NCBI GenBank assembly: GCA_025345505.1
Contig: JANVCC010000174.1
Coordinates: 2,106,656 to 2,170,655 of the forward strand
Reading direction: 5' to 3'
Origin: Todiramphus chloris collaris
Taxonomy: Eukaryota; Chordata; Aves; Coraciiformes; Alcedinidae
DNA: 64,000 nt
Shown: in pieces, positions 1 through 12,411 of the stretch
Numbering within the stretch: the stretch's first letter is position 1
Layout of the letters: the number at the start of each line of letters is the position of its first letter
Program-made: the position numbers and the translations under genes
The notes under the pieces: generated by a model
What the model saw: only the letters and a program-made list of their open reading frames with translations
Databases searched by the model: none
Told to the model about the DNA's origin: nothing

Positions 1-1320
1 GTTTTACTGGGTGATGTGAAGCTGTGTGGTAGTGAAGAGAGTTTTGGTATTGCCCTGATTTGGATATGAGTGCCTGCAGACTGAAGCTTTTAACTCCCCT
101 GGGTATTAGTGTGTGTGGAGTAGACTTACCTGCATCTTGCCTGCTGAAAGCTGTCGTCTGGGGTAGAGAAGGGTGGCGGGGTGTGAGAGAGAAACCACTG
201 CTACAAAGCTTCTGTGAAGAGACAGGAAAGGAAATAAATGTATAGCTCCATGACAGAATGCTCTGTTCTGAAGCAGCATGAGGAGAAAATAGTCATATTC
301 TGTGACAGCGGAATCAATAGGGCCTCTGTTGAAATGAATGAGAATTTTTATCTCTTGAGGCTATTGTTGAGGGCAGACTGAGGCAAATGTTTAATGGGTT
401 CATGCTTTTGAAATAATTCTGTAACTGTAAGGGAGAGGAACATGCTTTTAAAAAACTGAGTGAGCAATTATGAAAAGGAGGTTAGTCACCACTTCTGTAA
501 ATGGTTCCTTTTGTCAGAGCTGAGTATTCGGCGTTGGAACAAGCCTTGGAGAGGCAGCACTCGCAGCAATCGCACCGGTTCTGTTTGTGTATTTATTCTG
601 TGACTTCACTACTGGTGTGTGTTGATTTACATGCCTGTAAAATGTGGATGTCTGTCCTGAAGCAAGGTTAACTTAGGGATTAGAGGGAGAACTCCTGGTT
701 TCAGAAGGAATGCCTTGGCAAGATACAACTTCACACAAGTATAACTCTGTACCAGCATCGTCTTCAGTCTGGAATTTCAGGATTTAGCTTGTTCCACAGG
801 GTAACTCCAAAAAGCCTCAATCCTCAGTGCTGATGAACACTGCAGACATATGATACTAGAACTCTGCAACGAAACACATTACCAGCTGCAAAGGTATTCC
901 TAAATACTTAGGAAGAGGAATGGTACCAGGGATTGCTTGGTGAGAACACACTGGCACTCGGGGGTAGTGAGACACGGGCTATTCCAACTCTGTCAAGTGC
1001 AGTACCTGTTTTCCTTGCTGCAAAGCAGATGGAAGAGTAACAAATTCAAGAATGTAACATGCCCATGCAGGAAGTGTTGCCATGAACTGTACTCGAGTAT
1101 TGTGCCAACTCATGAAGTTCTTGTTTGGTTTGGTTTTTTGTACAAAACTCTGAAGTGTGCGGATACTTTGCTCTTGACAAAATAGTTTGGGTCATGGGGT
1201 GCTCTGGCTGGGCAGGCAGCTCCTTTAAACCTCGGAAGGAAGAGTGAGAAACCCCAGCTTGTATTTCTTGTTTATAAAACACGTGTGCTCATTCTCTGGC
1301 TCATGCCTCCTTCATATAGA

Positions 1321-1347
1321 GGTATATATGCATATATATATATTTTA
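1321..1347. repeat. Short TA-rich microsatellite
   Basis: An alternating T/A run interrupted by a GC, ending in a short T-run. It is simple sequence with no evident function. Confidence 0.7.
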
Positions 1348-3660
1348 CTGTGGCATTATGCAAACAAGGGAAGATGAATACTCGGTGGATTGCTGGGGTT
1401 GTTTGTGCTGCAGCAATTCTAACCTACTCCTTGTGTTTAAGATAGGATGTGTTTACTTAAGTCACTTGCCAAGTTTGCTACTTTCTTTCTTGTTTTGGTT
1501 TTAAAATGTTTGCAGTAGGAGAAGCCTTTGTTACATTCTCACTTCAATTACCATAGTGGGAGGCAGGAGAGAAAAATGCTTTTTAGAAAAAAAAGAAAGA
1601 ATAGCTTGAGTTTCAGAAATCCTAAGCTGAAGCAATATATTTTTTTTTTCCCTCTTTTACCTTGTCAAATTAACATGATTGCATGTTTCACTTCTTATGC
1701 TAAAGAGTTTCTGATCTTCAAAGGCAACTTTCAAAAAGACATGCTGGTTCAGCCAAGGAGACTAATATTTTAGAAGGAATATTACCAGTAATAAAAAAGA
1801 CAGAGTTATGATAGTTTCCATTAATTTTAATAACTTTTTGTACAGCTCTTGAGTCAAGATGTGAGAAATTAAAGGGAAACACAGCTCTTAGTTTGACTAG
1901 AGTGTATTTATACCTGCTGTACAGCCCTGGCTTGCGCAGACACGTCAGAAGGCTGCGGGAAGCCTCCATGTGTGGCTTGCTGTAGCAGGGGGCTGAGTTC
2001 CCTTCCTCAGCCCGGTGTCCCTGCTGTCCCTTTTCATCAAGCCCGTTCTCCACGTGATGCATTTTTCCCAAAAAGATGTAAAATCAGAAACAAATGTACA
2101 TCTTCCACTTGAAGCATGGGCTGTAAGCAGGATATCCAATGAGCTGCTGCGAAATGTCACGTTTAATTTATCGTTAGAACCGTCGATAGCGCGCCAGATG
2201 TTCGGACCGCGTTTAGTTCTGTATGGAATTAAACGTAGGCAGGGGTGCCTGACGTTCATCTTGAGCTGCTGCTGTTGACAACTGCTGGTTGTGTTGGGTA
2301 GGGTGGGTTTTTTGGGGCTGGAACTGCGTGTGTCTGTGGCTCGTGTGCTCGTGGGTGTCTTGTTTATAGTGAAGAATTGCTCTAAAATGAGTCGACTGCA
2401 TTCAGATAAGCTTATACTCTTAAGTTAATATTACTTTGAACACATCTTCTTCTATCCTGTCAATCAACTCTTACATTATTAGTTGAAGTAATTACCTTCC
2501 CTATCTGCATGTTACGTGCTGAAATGGAGGCAGGGTTCTAAGTGGTAATAATTACATATAATGCGTCTGTTGTAAGGTAAGCAGAAAGCTTCAAATGGGT
2601 TGTGTCTTGTGCTTAATAATACCTTTGTCTAAAATGCAGTCCCCAGTGATTTGTTGGTGTGTAATACACAGCCCGTGTAAATGCTAACTACCGCAGCCAG
2701 AGCTGTTCCTGCGAAGCGTGGATACCCACACGCTGCCTGCTGAGGAGGGAAGCGTCTCTGCAATGGGATTCGGAGCAACCTGCGGAAGCAGGAGGGTAAT
2801 TAAGATGGCAAACCTTGGAGATCTAACATCCCCTCCCTCTTCCCTTAGAAAATCAGCCCCATCATTGAGACGAGACTTGAAAAGCATGCTCTGAAGCTAG
2901 AACAAACACCCTGAAATTTTTATCATAATGTTGCTTTTAAAAGTCCTAAATGTCCTCTATTTAAAATGAAATTCTTTTGTATTAACCTGCTTTCATATGC
3001 TAGCTTTCACCAGACTGCAGAATTGCCTGATTTGACTTTCTAATGTAACTGGTAATGAATCTTCTGGGAAACGGAGCGATTGAATGCATATACTGTGCAA
3101 CTCCATTGTAAAATATTCTGTCAGATCTGCTATATTTCTGATTTTATTTTGTTCAGGGGAGGGGTGTCCCCGTCAGGTATTAAAGCCTAAACCAAACGTA
3201 TTCTCTGGGGAACTTGAGCAGCTCAGACACTACAGTGTGTAATATTGCCTTGATTAAATATATTTTCAGCATCACATACATAAACATGCTGGGTGATGGT
3301 AGCACAGTTATATTAAATTCCAAAGCATGGGTTTAGAGAGAAAAGAATAAAGGTGGAAATTATTGGCAGATAGTCTTGTAATGGGCACAAACAGAACCGC
3401 TGCGTGATGCCCGAGTGGGGAGCAAGGTGAAATGTTTGGTAGCCAGATAATGCTGTACACAGCTGTGTATACTGCCTCGTAAGGACACATCTCCTCCAGA
3501 TGTGGTTATAATGTGAGTGTTCTGTTCTGCTCTTTACTGTGGCAGCTGGTGGGCTTTTTAAAAGGGAAATACAAGTTTTTGGTAACGGGCGCATTCATAG
3601 CGGTTTGTGATTGCTACAGCGCAGTGTCGGTTTGTTTCTGTGGAGGAGCTGAAACACTGG

Positions 3661-3710
3661 AGTTTAATAATTAAGCATTTATTAATTAAAACCTCATGTT
3701 ATCATTAGGC
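3661..3710. promoter_or_regulatory. AT-rich block with clustered homeodomain-type cores
   Basis: Within about 50 bp there are several TAAT/ATTA cores, including AATAATTAA and TTAATTAA palindromic cores, ending in ATCATTAGG. TAATTA is the usual core of many homeodomain factors. Clusters like this occur in developmental enhancers, but AT-rich introns also produce them by chance. Only the motifs are seen; the enhancer role is a guess. Confidence 0.15.
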
Positions 3711-5924
3711 AGATGCTGCTATTTTGAAACAGTTAGCAGCAGTTAGTGTTTTTAAATAGAAGGGTCTTGCGTTTCATGTTGTATAGGCTTCCCTTTGAAG
3801 ATTTCAATCTTCAGAACCTATTGAAGTCCAGTGTTGAAGGTAAATTTTCTTTTTATTCTGATTAAAGGCAGTAATCTTACTGAAATTTCGGGCTAGGTAA
3901 GGGACTTTGAAGAAATTTAGGTTTTATTTTTTCTGTTCTTTCTCCTCCCCTCCCACTTCGAGGGTGGCATCTGTGGTGGTAGTGTGGGTACTGGTGGTAG
4001 GTTTTGTTTGTTTTATTTCTCCAAGTAAAAGGTATTTCTCTAATACAATGTGCATGTACAGAATTTTCTTTCTTGTGATGGTTTTTTTTCTGTTGGGGTT
4101 TTACGAAAGCACTAAAAAAAGCCCCAGACTATGTCTGGATTGGTTGATCTATTTTAGCCACATATAATCCAGCCAAAGAGGCAGCCACCTGATAATACAT
4201 ACACAGGAGATCTGTAGGGGTCTGGGATGAAGAATGTGGAACAGGATTTTTTAAAAAATGCTTTTTGTCATGGGCAAGTAGCATTTTTTTATAGATATAT
4301 ATATATATTTTTTTAAATAATAGCAGCTTGAATGTTGTGATGGAGCATCTTGTGGGCCCTCCGGAGAGTGGATGATTATACTGGAGAGATATCAAACTAT
4401 GAATCATTTACACTAACCTCTTGTGAAGCACAGCTTGCATTTTTAATGAGGGATGATTGCATTTCATAAACAGACCTTTAAAAATTAAAATAATATTGAT
4501 CCTCTTTCATTTAGCTCTATTAAAACAGTGAGCTATATATCTCCCCCTAATAGCTACAGGAGAGATTATTTAAAAAAATATACCAAAGTGTGCCCAAAAC
4601 TCTAACTAGAGGGTGTGTTTTGTGTGAAAATACCTCCTTGTTCTGCAGCTGGACTTGCACAGTGTCTGACTCGTGAACAAAAAGACCGTTTGAAAAATAT
4701 TCCGTGCACCATATGTGGAAGGGAGGAGGGAATCCAAGTATCTAATACTCGCCTTGGCACCTAACAGCCATTCCTTTCATGCTTTTATTTCAGGTCTGAA
4801 ATGTCTATTATTTGTGTTCAGTCTACTCCCAGGGAAGGCCATACCCAAACAGTCTTGCCTGTGTTCGTACCTTTGAAGGGGGTATACGTAGTCTTGCTTT
4901 TTTTGGTTCCTCTATAGATCTTTGAGTGTCCCAGGTCTTCAGGGTGGGTGTTGCAACAGGTAGAGATGGCCAGTGTGGTTCTTGAGCTGTGTTCAGCTTC
5001 TGAAGGCTTTGGGGAAGGGGGCACGATGCATCCCTTAACAGAGAGGGTAGGAAATACTGGCAGGCAGAGAATTATCTACAAGTGCCAACTTCCATCTTGG
5101 TGGCTGATACAGCTTCTCTCTGCTTCAAGAAGCATTTCCCCGGCCGCATGTTCACCTGACACGGCTCCAGCCTGTTCATTCAGAAGAGTTTTGTATGATG
5201 TCCTCTTCTTGGAAGCAGTGAGTTGAAAATTGCCAAGAATAAAACTTGCCCTAGCTTATATATCTTTGGGGGGAGCGTGGGGGGTAGAGAAATACTGGTA
5301 TTTTATTTGGGATCTGATGTTGAGTGCCATGGCCAAAGGGCAGATTTAAACTTCAGTCTGTTTAACTTTACGATGCGGGTAGCATGGTGTAAGTTGAGGA
5401 CAGATAAGTACAAAGCAGGCTCTCAAGTCTTGAAAGGTGTTATAATCTCTGTATTTTTCCTGTAGATAAGCTTTTTGTTCTGTCAGTTGGACAATTGACA
5501 TAAAGGCTGGTGTAGCACAGGAAAGATGTTCCTGGGGCCTTGCCTCCACATCGTGTCGGTGTTTTCCCCTCCCTGGCTTCCATCCGTAGAAAATTTAATT
5601 CCTCAAATCCATTGCAGTAGATGGACTTGCATCTTCCTGTCTCTGAAACAAGTTCTAGACAAAGCAGCCTTTTGTCAGGGCATTTGAAAACTGCAGTCTA
5701 CCTTGGGAGTCACAGGCGTTCAAACCCTGTGCGTGTCCCTGCGTCGGCACCGGGAGGTTATCGTCCGTGATGCTCGGTGGCGAGCGTGCGTGCTGCCTTC
5801 AGCTCGCAGCCACATTCTTCTACCAGTTGTTGCCATTTTGCATTCTGTTTTTGTAATCATCTTTTATAAAATGGCTTTATTGTTCACTGATCAGGTGTAT
5901 CCTGCCATAAATAAAACATGGGCA

Positions 5925-6053
5925 GTAATTGGCTGTGACAGATTTTCAGCACTGCCTCCTCTCCCCAGCATGCACAGCCTCCGACAGCTACAGAGGCGGC
6001 TGCAGAACCCCGTCCTCGCGCGGGAAAGTCCCTGGGGTAATTGGCTCTGACGG
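5925..6053. promoter_or_regulatory. Paired 17-bp TAATTGGCT motif, possible conserved element
   Basis: A 17-bp motif starting GTAATTGGCT lies at 5925-5941 and recurs at 6037-6053 in the same orientation, matching at 15 of 17 positions. Both contain an ATTGG box (inverted CCAAT). The DNA between them is unusually GC-rich for this part of the window and contains CpGs (around 6011-6025). A non-repetitive, CpG-retaining patch with paired sites is what a conserved regulatory element can look like, but I cannot align it to another species. Confidence 0.2.
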
Positions 6054-9000
6054 CTCCTGGTTGCTGCAATAATACTGATCCATGAGCTTGTGTGAGCTGC
6101 ATAATGCCTCAAGGATTTTGTACCCATCAATATGTCCTCAGCTTGAATCATTTTTTTTTATATATTTTTTTTTTTCCTTCCCCCCCATACTTTTTCTGTG
6201 GCAGTTTATTAAAAGAAACGCTTGCTACGCTTACTGTGTATTTGGTATCTACACAACCTCAGCTGTCATGGTAGATGAAAACACTGTCCTGCAATTCCCA
6301 GCAAAACGCTGCTGCGTGCCTGCAGCTGCTCCGAGGAAAATTCCTCCTGCAGTTGGTGGAAGACACTTGCAATCCCAGTCTCTTATTTGTGTAAGCATGT
6401 AGATGTTTTACAATTATCCATGAGAATAAAACGTGATAGTCTGTTGGCAGGAGCACAACTGCTTTTGTTTGCAAAACTTAATAAGCTGTGAAAGAAACCC
6501 CAAAATAGAAGCCCAAAAATATGAAAAGGCAGAGCTGTACATGCTAAGCGAGGGCCAACAGCTTGTCAGTTATAACCACAAAGTCGTGCTTACTTGTTTG
6601 CTACCTTAAGTAATAATTCAGATTTCTTCTGCTGTGTCTGGTGGGGGGGGAATATCTCGTGGTTGGGGAGATTGGTCACACTGGATCTTGCTGAGACATT
6701 CTGAGAAATGCAAAGTGCAACACATCCACCTTTGCTGGCTCATACTCAGCTGAAAGACCAAAGTTACTGGGTTCTTAACCAAAACTGCCACACTAGACCT
6801 GAAAGGCATTAAAAGTAGCTCTTAAATTTTTTTACCTTTACAAAAGAGGATTCTTTTTCTCAGATGGAATTGCCACTTGCTCATCGCTTAAAGCACATTC
6901 TTTTGTGGATGAAGTGTTGGCCAGGATAAATTGTCGTCTCAACAGTAATTGTGACTGTTTTGGGGAGTTCTGTGTAAGTTTCCCCGTATAAATTTGTTCT
7001 CTGCTAATTGTAAGGTTCTGTTTAGGGAATGGTTTCTGAAGGATTCCAGTGGTAGATCAGTACAGTAGACCAAGGCTACAATGGCTGCGGTACCTGCTCT
7101 TGAAATGGATACTGCTGCCTGCTTGAAATAAAACCCCGCTGGCATGCATCAAACCAACCTGCACCTGCAGTGGAGTCAGGACGAGTACTGCATCTTTCAG
7201 AATGACAGGGACTCCGGGAAAGGTCAGGGCTTTTTTTTGGTCATGTTTCAGTGCTGGACTCACTAGAGTTATTTTTTTAAGTGTGATCATTCTGACATGG
7301 TTTATGGGTTTGTAGTCCTGCAATATCTGTGTGTTTAGAGGACTCTTCTGGGGAAATGGCAGGGAACTCATAATGGGATGTTCTGCATCTTTAGTTTTGG
7401 AAACAGAATGCTTGCTGGTGAAATATATGTTTGTGGGTTTTTAGCTTAGAGTCCAAGGACCATAATGCATTCTTCCTACGAGCCACCCTGGGTGGAATTA
7501 TCTCTGCTGAAGGGAGTTCCTTCTAACTGCGGAGAGGTTTGATACCATCAGAAATGGTTGTGCTAAGCTCATTGGTGGCAGTGCAAAGTCCCGATCAGTG
7601 GTTGAGAAAGGCCTAGCGAAGACCCTGCTTGCTCTGCCTTCCAAGTGAGATGTGGCACCATAAAGACCAGTAAAGCCAGGGGGGCATGGGGAAAGCTGCT
7701 TTTTGTGCACTTTGCACTGCAAATAATGGCTGGGCCTGATCCGTGCACTTCTTGGCGCAAGCAAGAAACAAGCGGTGATGGAGTGAAGCTGATCCGTGGG
7801 GCAGCCACGCGGGAGGGCACGTACCTGGGAGATTGTCGTGCTGGCCGTGCCCGTGGCATTCATGTTAGTTGGAATAACTGTCAGGAAAGGTCACAGTCTT
7901 GCTGATCCAATGTGAAAGCTGGACAATCTTGTTACCAGATACTGCACCACACGAAAGAGGATTACGTAGCAATAATAGTTCCTAGTGTATCTTTTTATTG
8001 CTTTCCAGAGGAGACTGGTTTCTTTTCAGGTGTATGAATGGCAAAACACAAAACTTGAGTTAACTTATTTTCCTAATAAAATGTACACTTCATGTAGTAC
8101 TTGAAATGTGCTCTTCTAAAGAACCTCATAATGATCTACAAGCTTGCCCTGACTTAAGAAGATTAAGGAATTAATGTCAAATTACAGACACAACTGCAAA
8201 TAGTATAAATATTCTGCTCAGCGTGCAGGGAGAGGTAGGCATTTGACAAACATTAAATGTGGTTTTAAGGCTGTGTTTTCTTAAAGGAAGAGTCCCAGCT
8301 GTTACAATAATTTTCATGATAGTGTCGTGAGTGTAAGGAAAAGATGGCCTTGGCCAGCGTTGCTCCGTGTGAGTTTGAAGGATACGGGTGGATCTGCTCA
8401 GTAGCCGAAGGTGTCAGTTGAAGTCTACATCAGACAGTTTCATGTATGTCAGCAGAGTCTAGCAAGATAAGACTTCTACAGCCCAAGTACGTGTGCAGTG
8501 CGTTAGTTTGGCTGTGAGATACTGATTAAATGCCTAAGAAGATTGTCTGTGTTACATAATACTAATGGAATTATGGTCGGATAAACACATTAATGTAGGG
8601 GAGGGAGAGAACGCGCAGACTGTAGCTGTGGGAGGCAGAAATGTTGCTGCTGAAAGCCACGGCGTAATTTCTGACAATGTTTTTAGATTCTGTGTAGCTA
8701 GATAAAAATAACATGTAATAGGTTTTTTAGTTTTCCTAGCTGTAAATGGCTTACCTTAATCTTTCTATTTTGGTCAAGTGAAAGGGAAATGAGGTCTGAG
8801 GAAACGCTCTTTAGCAACAGACTGGAAAGCTGCCAAGATTACTTATCTCTCAGTTGAATTGCAGGTAATATTTTTTTTACGTGCACAGCGGTTTGCTCAT
8901 TTACAGGATCAGAGCAATACTGCTGCTCATGACAGAATGGGTTACGCTAAAACAATGGCCAGGCTATTGATCCTTTTGGAAAAAGGAATCCTTATTGAGA

Positions 9001-9663
9001 GCTGTAGTAAAAAATTTGAAGCTATCAAGGGCTCTAGATTGGTCTTTCAATAGATGCTGATTTTAACCACTGCTCTCAATTATTTGTTGATTTTTGTTGT
9101 TCAAAGGTACGCAGACATGTGCGGAGGCACCGGCTGAAAACTGAATTGCTTCTTACACTGACAACTGTTAGAAAACTGCAAACTTTTTGTGTGAAACTAT
9201 AGAGCTGTGAAGAGGAAGTCATCAAGGAGAGAGGCTAGCTGTATATGACACTTCATTTAGACCTTAAAAGCTGTCATTTTACAGCTTTTTGTAGCTCAAA
9301 CCTCAGTATCTTGCAAATGACATCATTAATCCAGCAATGTTTTACATAGTCTGGCAGTTATTTCCATCAGGAAATTGCTAAAGATGACATTCAGGGTGGC
9401 TATACTCTGGGCTTGGGAGTGTAGTGTCACCCAGGTACAGCAACTGCTTTAGCTGTACGTAGCAGTCACCCCCCCAAGTAGCTGTTGGTAAAAAGCTTGT
9501 AGATAGTTGCTCTTTTGGCATCTTGACCAAAACCAAGAAAAACATTTGCACGCAGTCTTCCCACTAATCTTAAGTTTTCAGCTTAATCTTCCAATTCCAC
9601 TAAGCGTGCTGGGATTTCCCAGTGGTGCTTCTTGCAGTCCAAGTAGCCTTGCCTGGCTTTGTT

Positions 9664-9703
9664 AGTATCTGTTGTAGCTCTGGAGTATCTGTTGTAGCTG
9701 TGA
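9664..9703. repeat. Two-copy 20-bp tandem duplication
   Basis: Two adjacent 20-bp units (9664-9683 and 9684-9703) share AGTATCTGTTGTAGCT and differ only in the last few bases. It is a small local duplication with no evident function. Confidence 0.8.
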
Positions 9704-11686
9704 AGTTGAGGGGTTTTTTGACTTGCCACAAATATCTCTGTGCAAGACAAGTTGTGATGGAGGCTTATCACATCCTTTCTGTAGGCTTAGTTTCTGCCTG
9801 TTCATACTGCAAAAAAACTTTTCTGACTGCCCCCCCAACCTCTATTTTCCTGGCAATGACTTAGTGCATTGCAGAGGCAAATTATTTCCTGCTGTCTCTA
9901 TGGCTTTATGTTGAGCTTGTTTAAAAATAAAAATAATTCTTGCTTTAGCTCCTCGTTTCTCCAACGATCTACTTGAGAAGAAATGGTTGTTTGAAGATAG
10001 CCCTGAATTCTTACGGCCCTGCCTGTGTCCAAAAGCAGGGTCCTCAAGAGATCTTTTTGAATCTCCTTAGATGAAGGATGAATATCCTCTCCAAGAAAGA
10101 TTAGAAGGATAATCATAGATTTTGTGAAACGGAAGATGGCTCTCCAGTATGAGATGTGAGTAAACCTCAAGAGCATGACCTTGTAAGTTTACTTGCCTTT
10201 TCTGTGCTAGAAAATGTGTCCCTCAGACTGGAGAATGAAGATGGTGGTGAGGGTGAAGGAAACACCTTCCTCCTCCTTGGTTAGAGACCTAGGTTGCCTT
10301 CACAGCTCACTAAAACTGCTTGTGTTGCGTAACTTGTTCGCTGTTCTCAGTCCTGAATTGAGAGTCTGCTTAATTTGGAGAATTAAAACAAAAAGACATT
10401 AAATTCTGCAGTTTGGGTTTTTTAAAGTCTCCCAAGGGCTCAAATTTGGATGAAATAAGTCACTAATAATTGCACTGATTCGTAATTACTTACTAGACAC
10501 TCTCTGTGTAACTCTTTTCTATTGGAGTTATCTTTTGCATGTGCCTGCTTTAAGCAAAAAGTTTATAATCAATGAGTGAGAATTTAATGATACCTTTCTA
10601 CGTGGCAGTAACTTACCCTCATTTGAGATTGAAGTAGGTCTTTTAATAGTAGTTTGATAACTAAGTGGATTTTTAATTAACTGAAATCCTATGCCTTAAA
10701 ATATTTCACTTAGAATAATGCAAAGTGCCCGTTCTTACGGCTGTGAGGCAGCCTTACAGACACGGCCGACGGGCAAACAGCTCGAGAACGGCTCCTGCCA
10801 TCCCTGCTCAGCCTGATGCAAAAAACCCTGAGAAACCGTGGCTGCCTCACTCCCTTGTAGAAAGCTGCACGTGAAATTCTTCAAAACCAGAACTTGGTCT
10901 TTATTCCACGTTAGCTAGTTAATTCTCCTTCAAAGTGACAGAAAAGTAGCAAGTTTTTAAGTAACTTTGTACTTTGATCAGAGGCAGTGTCTTATTTTGC
11001 GATCAGCGCATTTGTAGCACAGATTGCAGGGAGATTATTTTCTTTTTTTTTTTAATTTCTGACATTTTAATGTTCACCTGAACGCTTGCGTAGCTTTATT
11101 TGTGTCACGATAGCTGGAGTGGCCAGCAGCATGGGGCTCGTAATGAGAGGATCTGTTTCTCACTATGAATAGATCCTGTCACAGGAATGGTAGCGTACCT
11201 GTTCAGCTTTCATGTCTGCAGAAAGAGCCATTTGGACATGGACACGCACGTTGCTTGAGAATATCAAAGGATTTAGGGCTTTTTAAGAGTGTGCAGGAGT
11301 CACCTGGTGTCTAGAGGAGAAAACATCTAGGAGTTTCTGCAGACCGTTTGTGAATATCATCTTTCAAAAGGGTTCATACATAGGGAAAAAGATGAAGATG
11401 CCCATGTCCTTGAGGCTTCAGATAAGAAGCTCATCTCGTGTTAGTTGGTATGTTCTTGAGATCAAAATCCATAGTTTATGACGCTCATGAAGGCTGATAA
11501 GGGTGGAAGAACCTGCATCTTTACGTGATGGAAGTCAAATCCTAATAATAGTTGCATTGTCTAGAGTTGACTTAATATAAATCCAAGAGTTAAACCACTT
11601 GAAACTTGCTGACATCTGTACAGAAAGGGGCTTGTGTTGGTGTTGTGGTTTAACCCCAGCGGGCATGGTTTGATGGTGTAAAGGAT

Positions 11687-11738
11687 TTGATTTACACATT
11701 ATATATATATATATTTTTGATTTACATTATATATACAC
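11687..11738. repeat. Imperfect 30-bp direct repeat around a TA microsatellite
   Basis: TTGATTTACA-type units start at 11687 and 11717, each running into a TA alternation (the first about 11699-11714). The 30-bp offset suggests slippage-driven duplication of a unit containing the microsatellite. Confidence 0.7.
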
Positions 11739-12390
11739 GCACACCCCCTGTATGTAAACTTAGAAAAGAACATATTTATCCCAGTGTCTGCCAGATGCTG
11801 TTGTGTTCCCCGATACATGATGGGGCTGCTGTCAGCTTTCCTGTAAGATGCTCCTGCTTTTAGCAACCTGAAGACAGCAGTGGTGTGGATTTCTGGGGCC
11901 AACGAGCGGGTTGGTGCTCAGGTCATTAATAAGGAGCTGACTCTAGAGGGCACTCCAAAGCAATGCAGCGTTCTCCTTCTGCTTCCTCAGCAGGCAAAGC
12001 TGAGCTTTTGCTGAAGAAAAGCAATAAAAGTCTCTACGCCTTCTTTCTGTGTCTCTTACCAACCACGTGGCCTCTTAGTAAAAACAAGAGTATTGGTTTG
12101 GCCTGGAGAGTTGCTCTGGAAGATGCAGCTTAATTATTTAGCTCTGGAGGGATTCCTGCACAAGGCTTCCAAAACACCTGAGCTCTAACACTCTACCTCA
12201 TGTTTCCATGCTGCGTTAAATGATTTGGATGTTTAAGGTGTTTTTTCAGCCCTTTATAAAGCATAAAAAAGGGTGAATGGTTCAAACTTGATGGCTTTTT
12301 CTTCCTTTCTTGGACAAGAGGTGCAATACTGCATTTTTACATCAGTATTTTCAAAGAGAAAGGAGCAGTATCTTGACCTGCTGTGATTTC

Positions 12391-12411
12391 TTTTTTTTTT
12401 TTTTTTTTTTT
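12391..12411. repeat. Homopolymer T21
   Basis: There are twenty-one consecutive T residues. I saw no retrotransposon body attached on either side. Its length is likely to vary between individuals and between assemblies. Confidence 0.9.
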
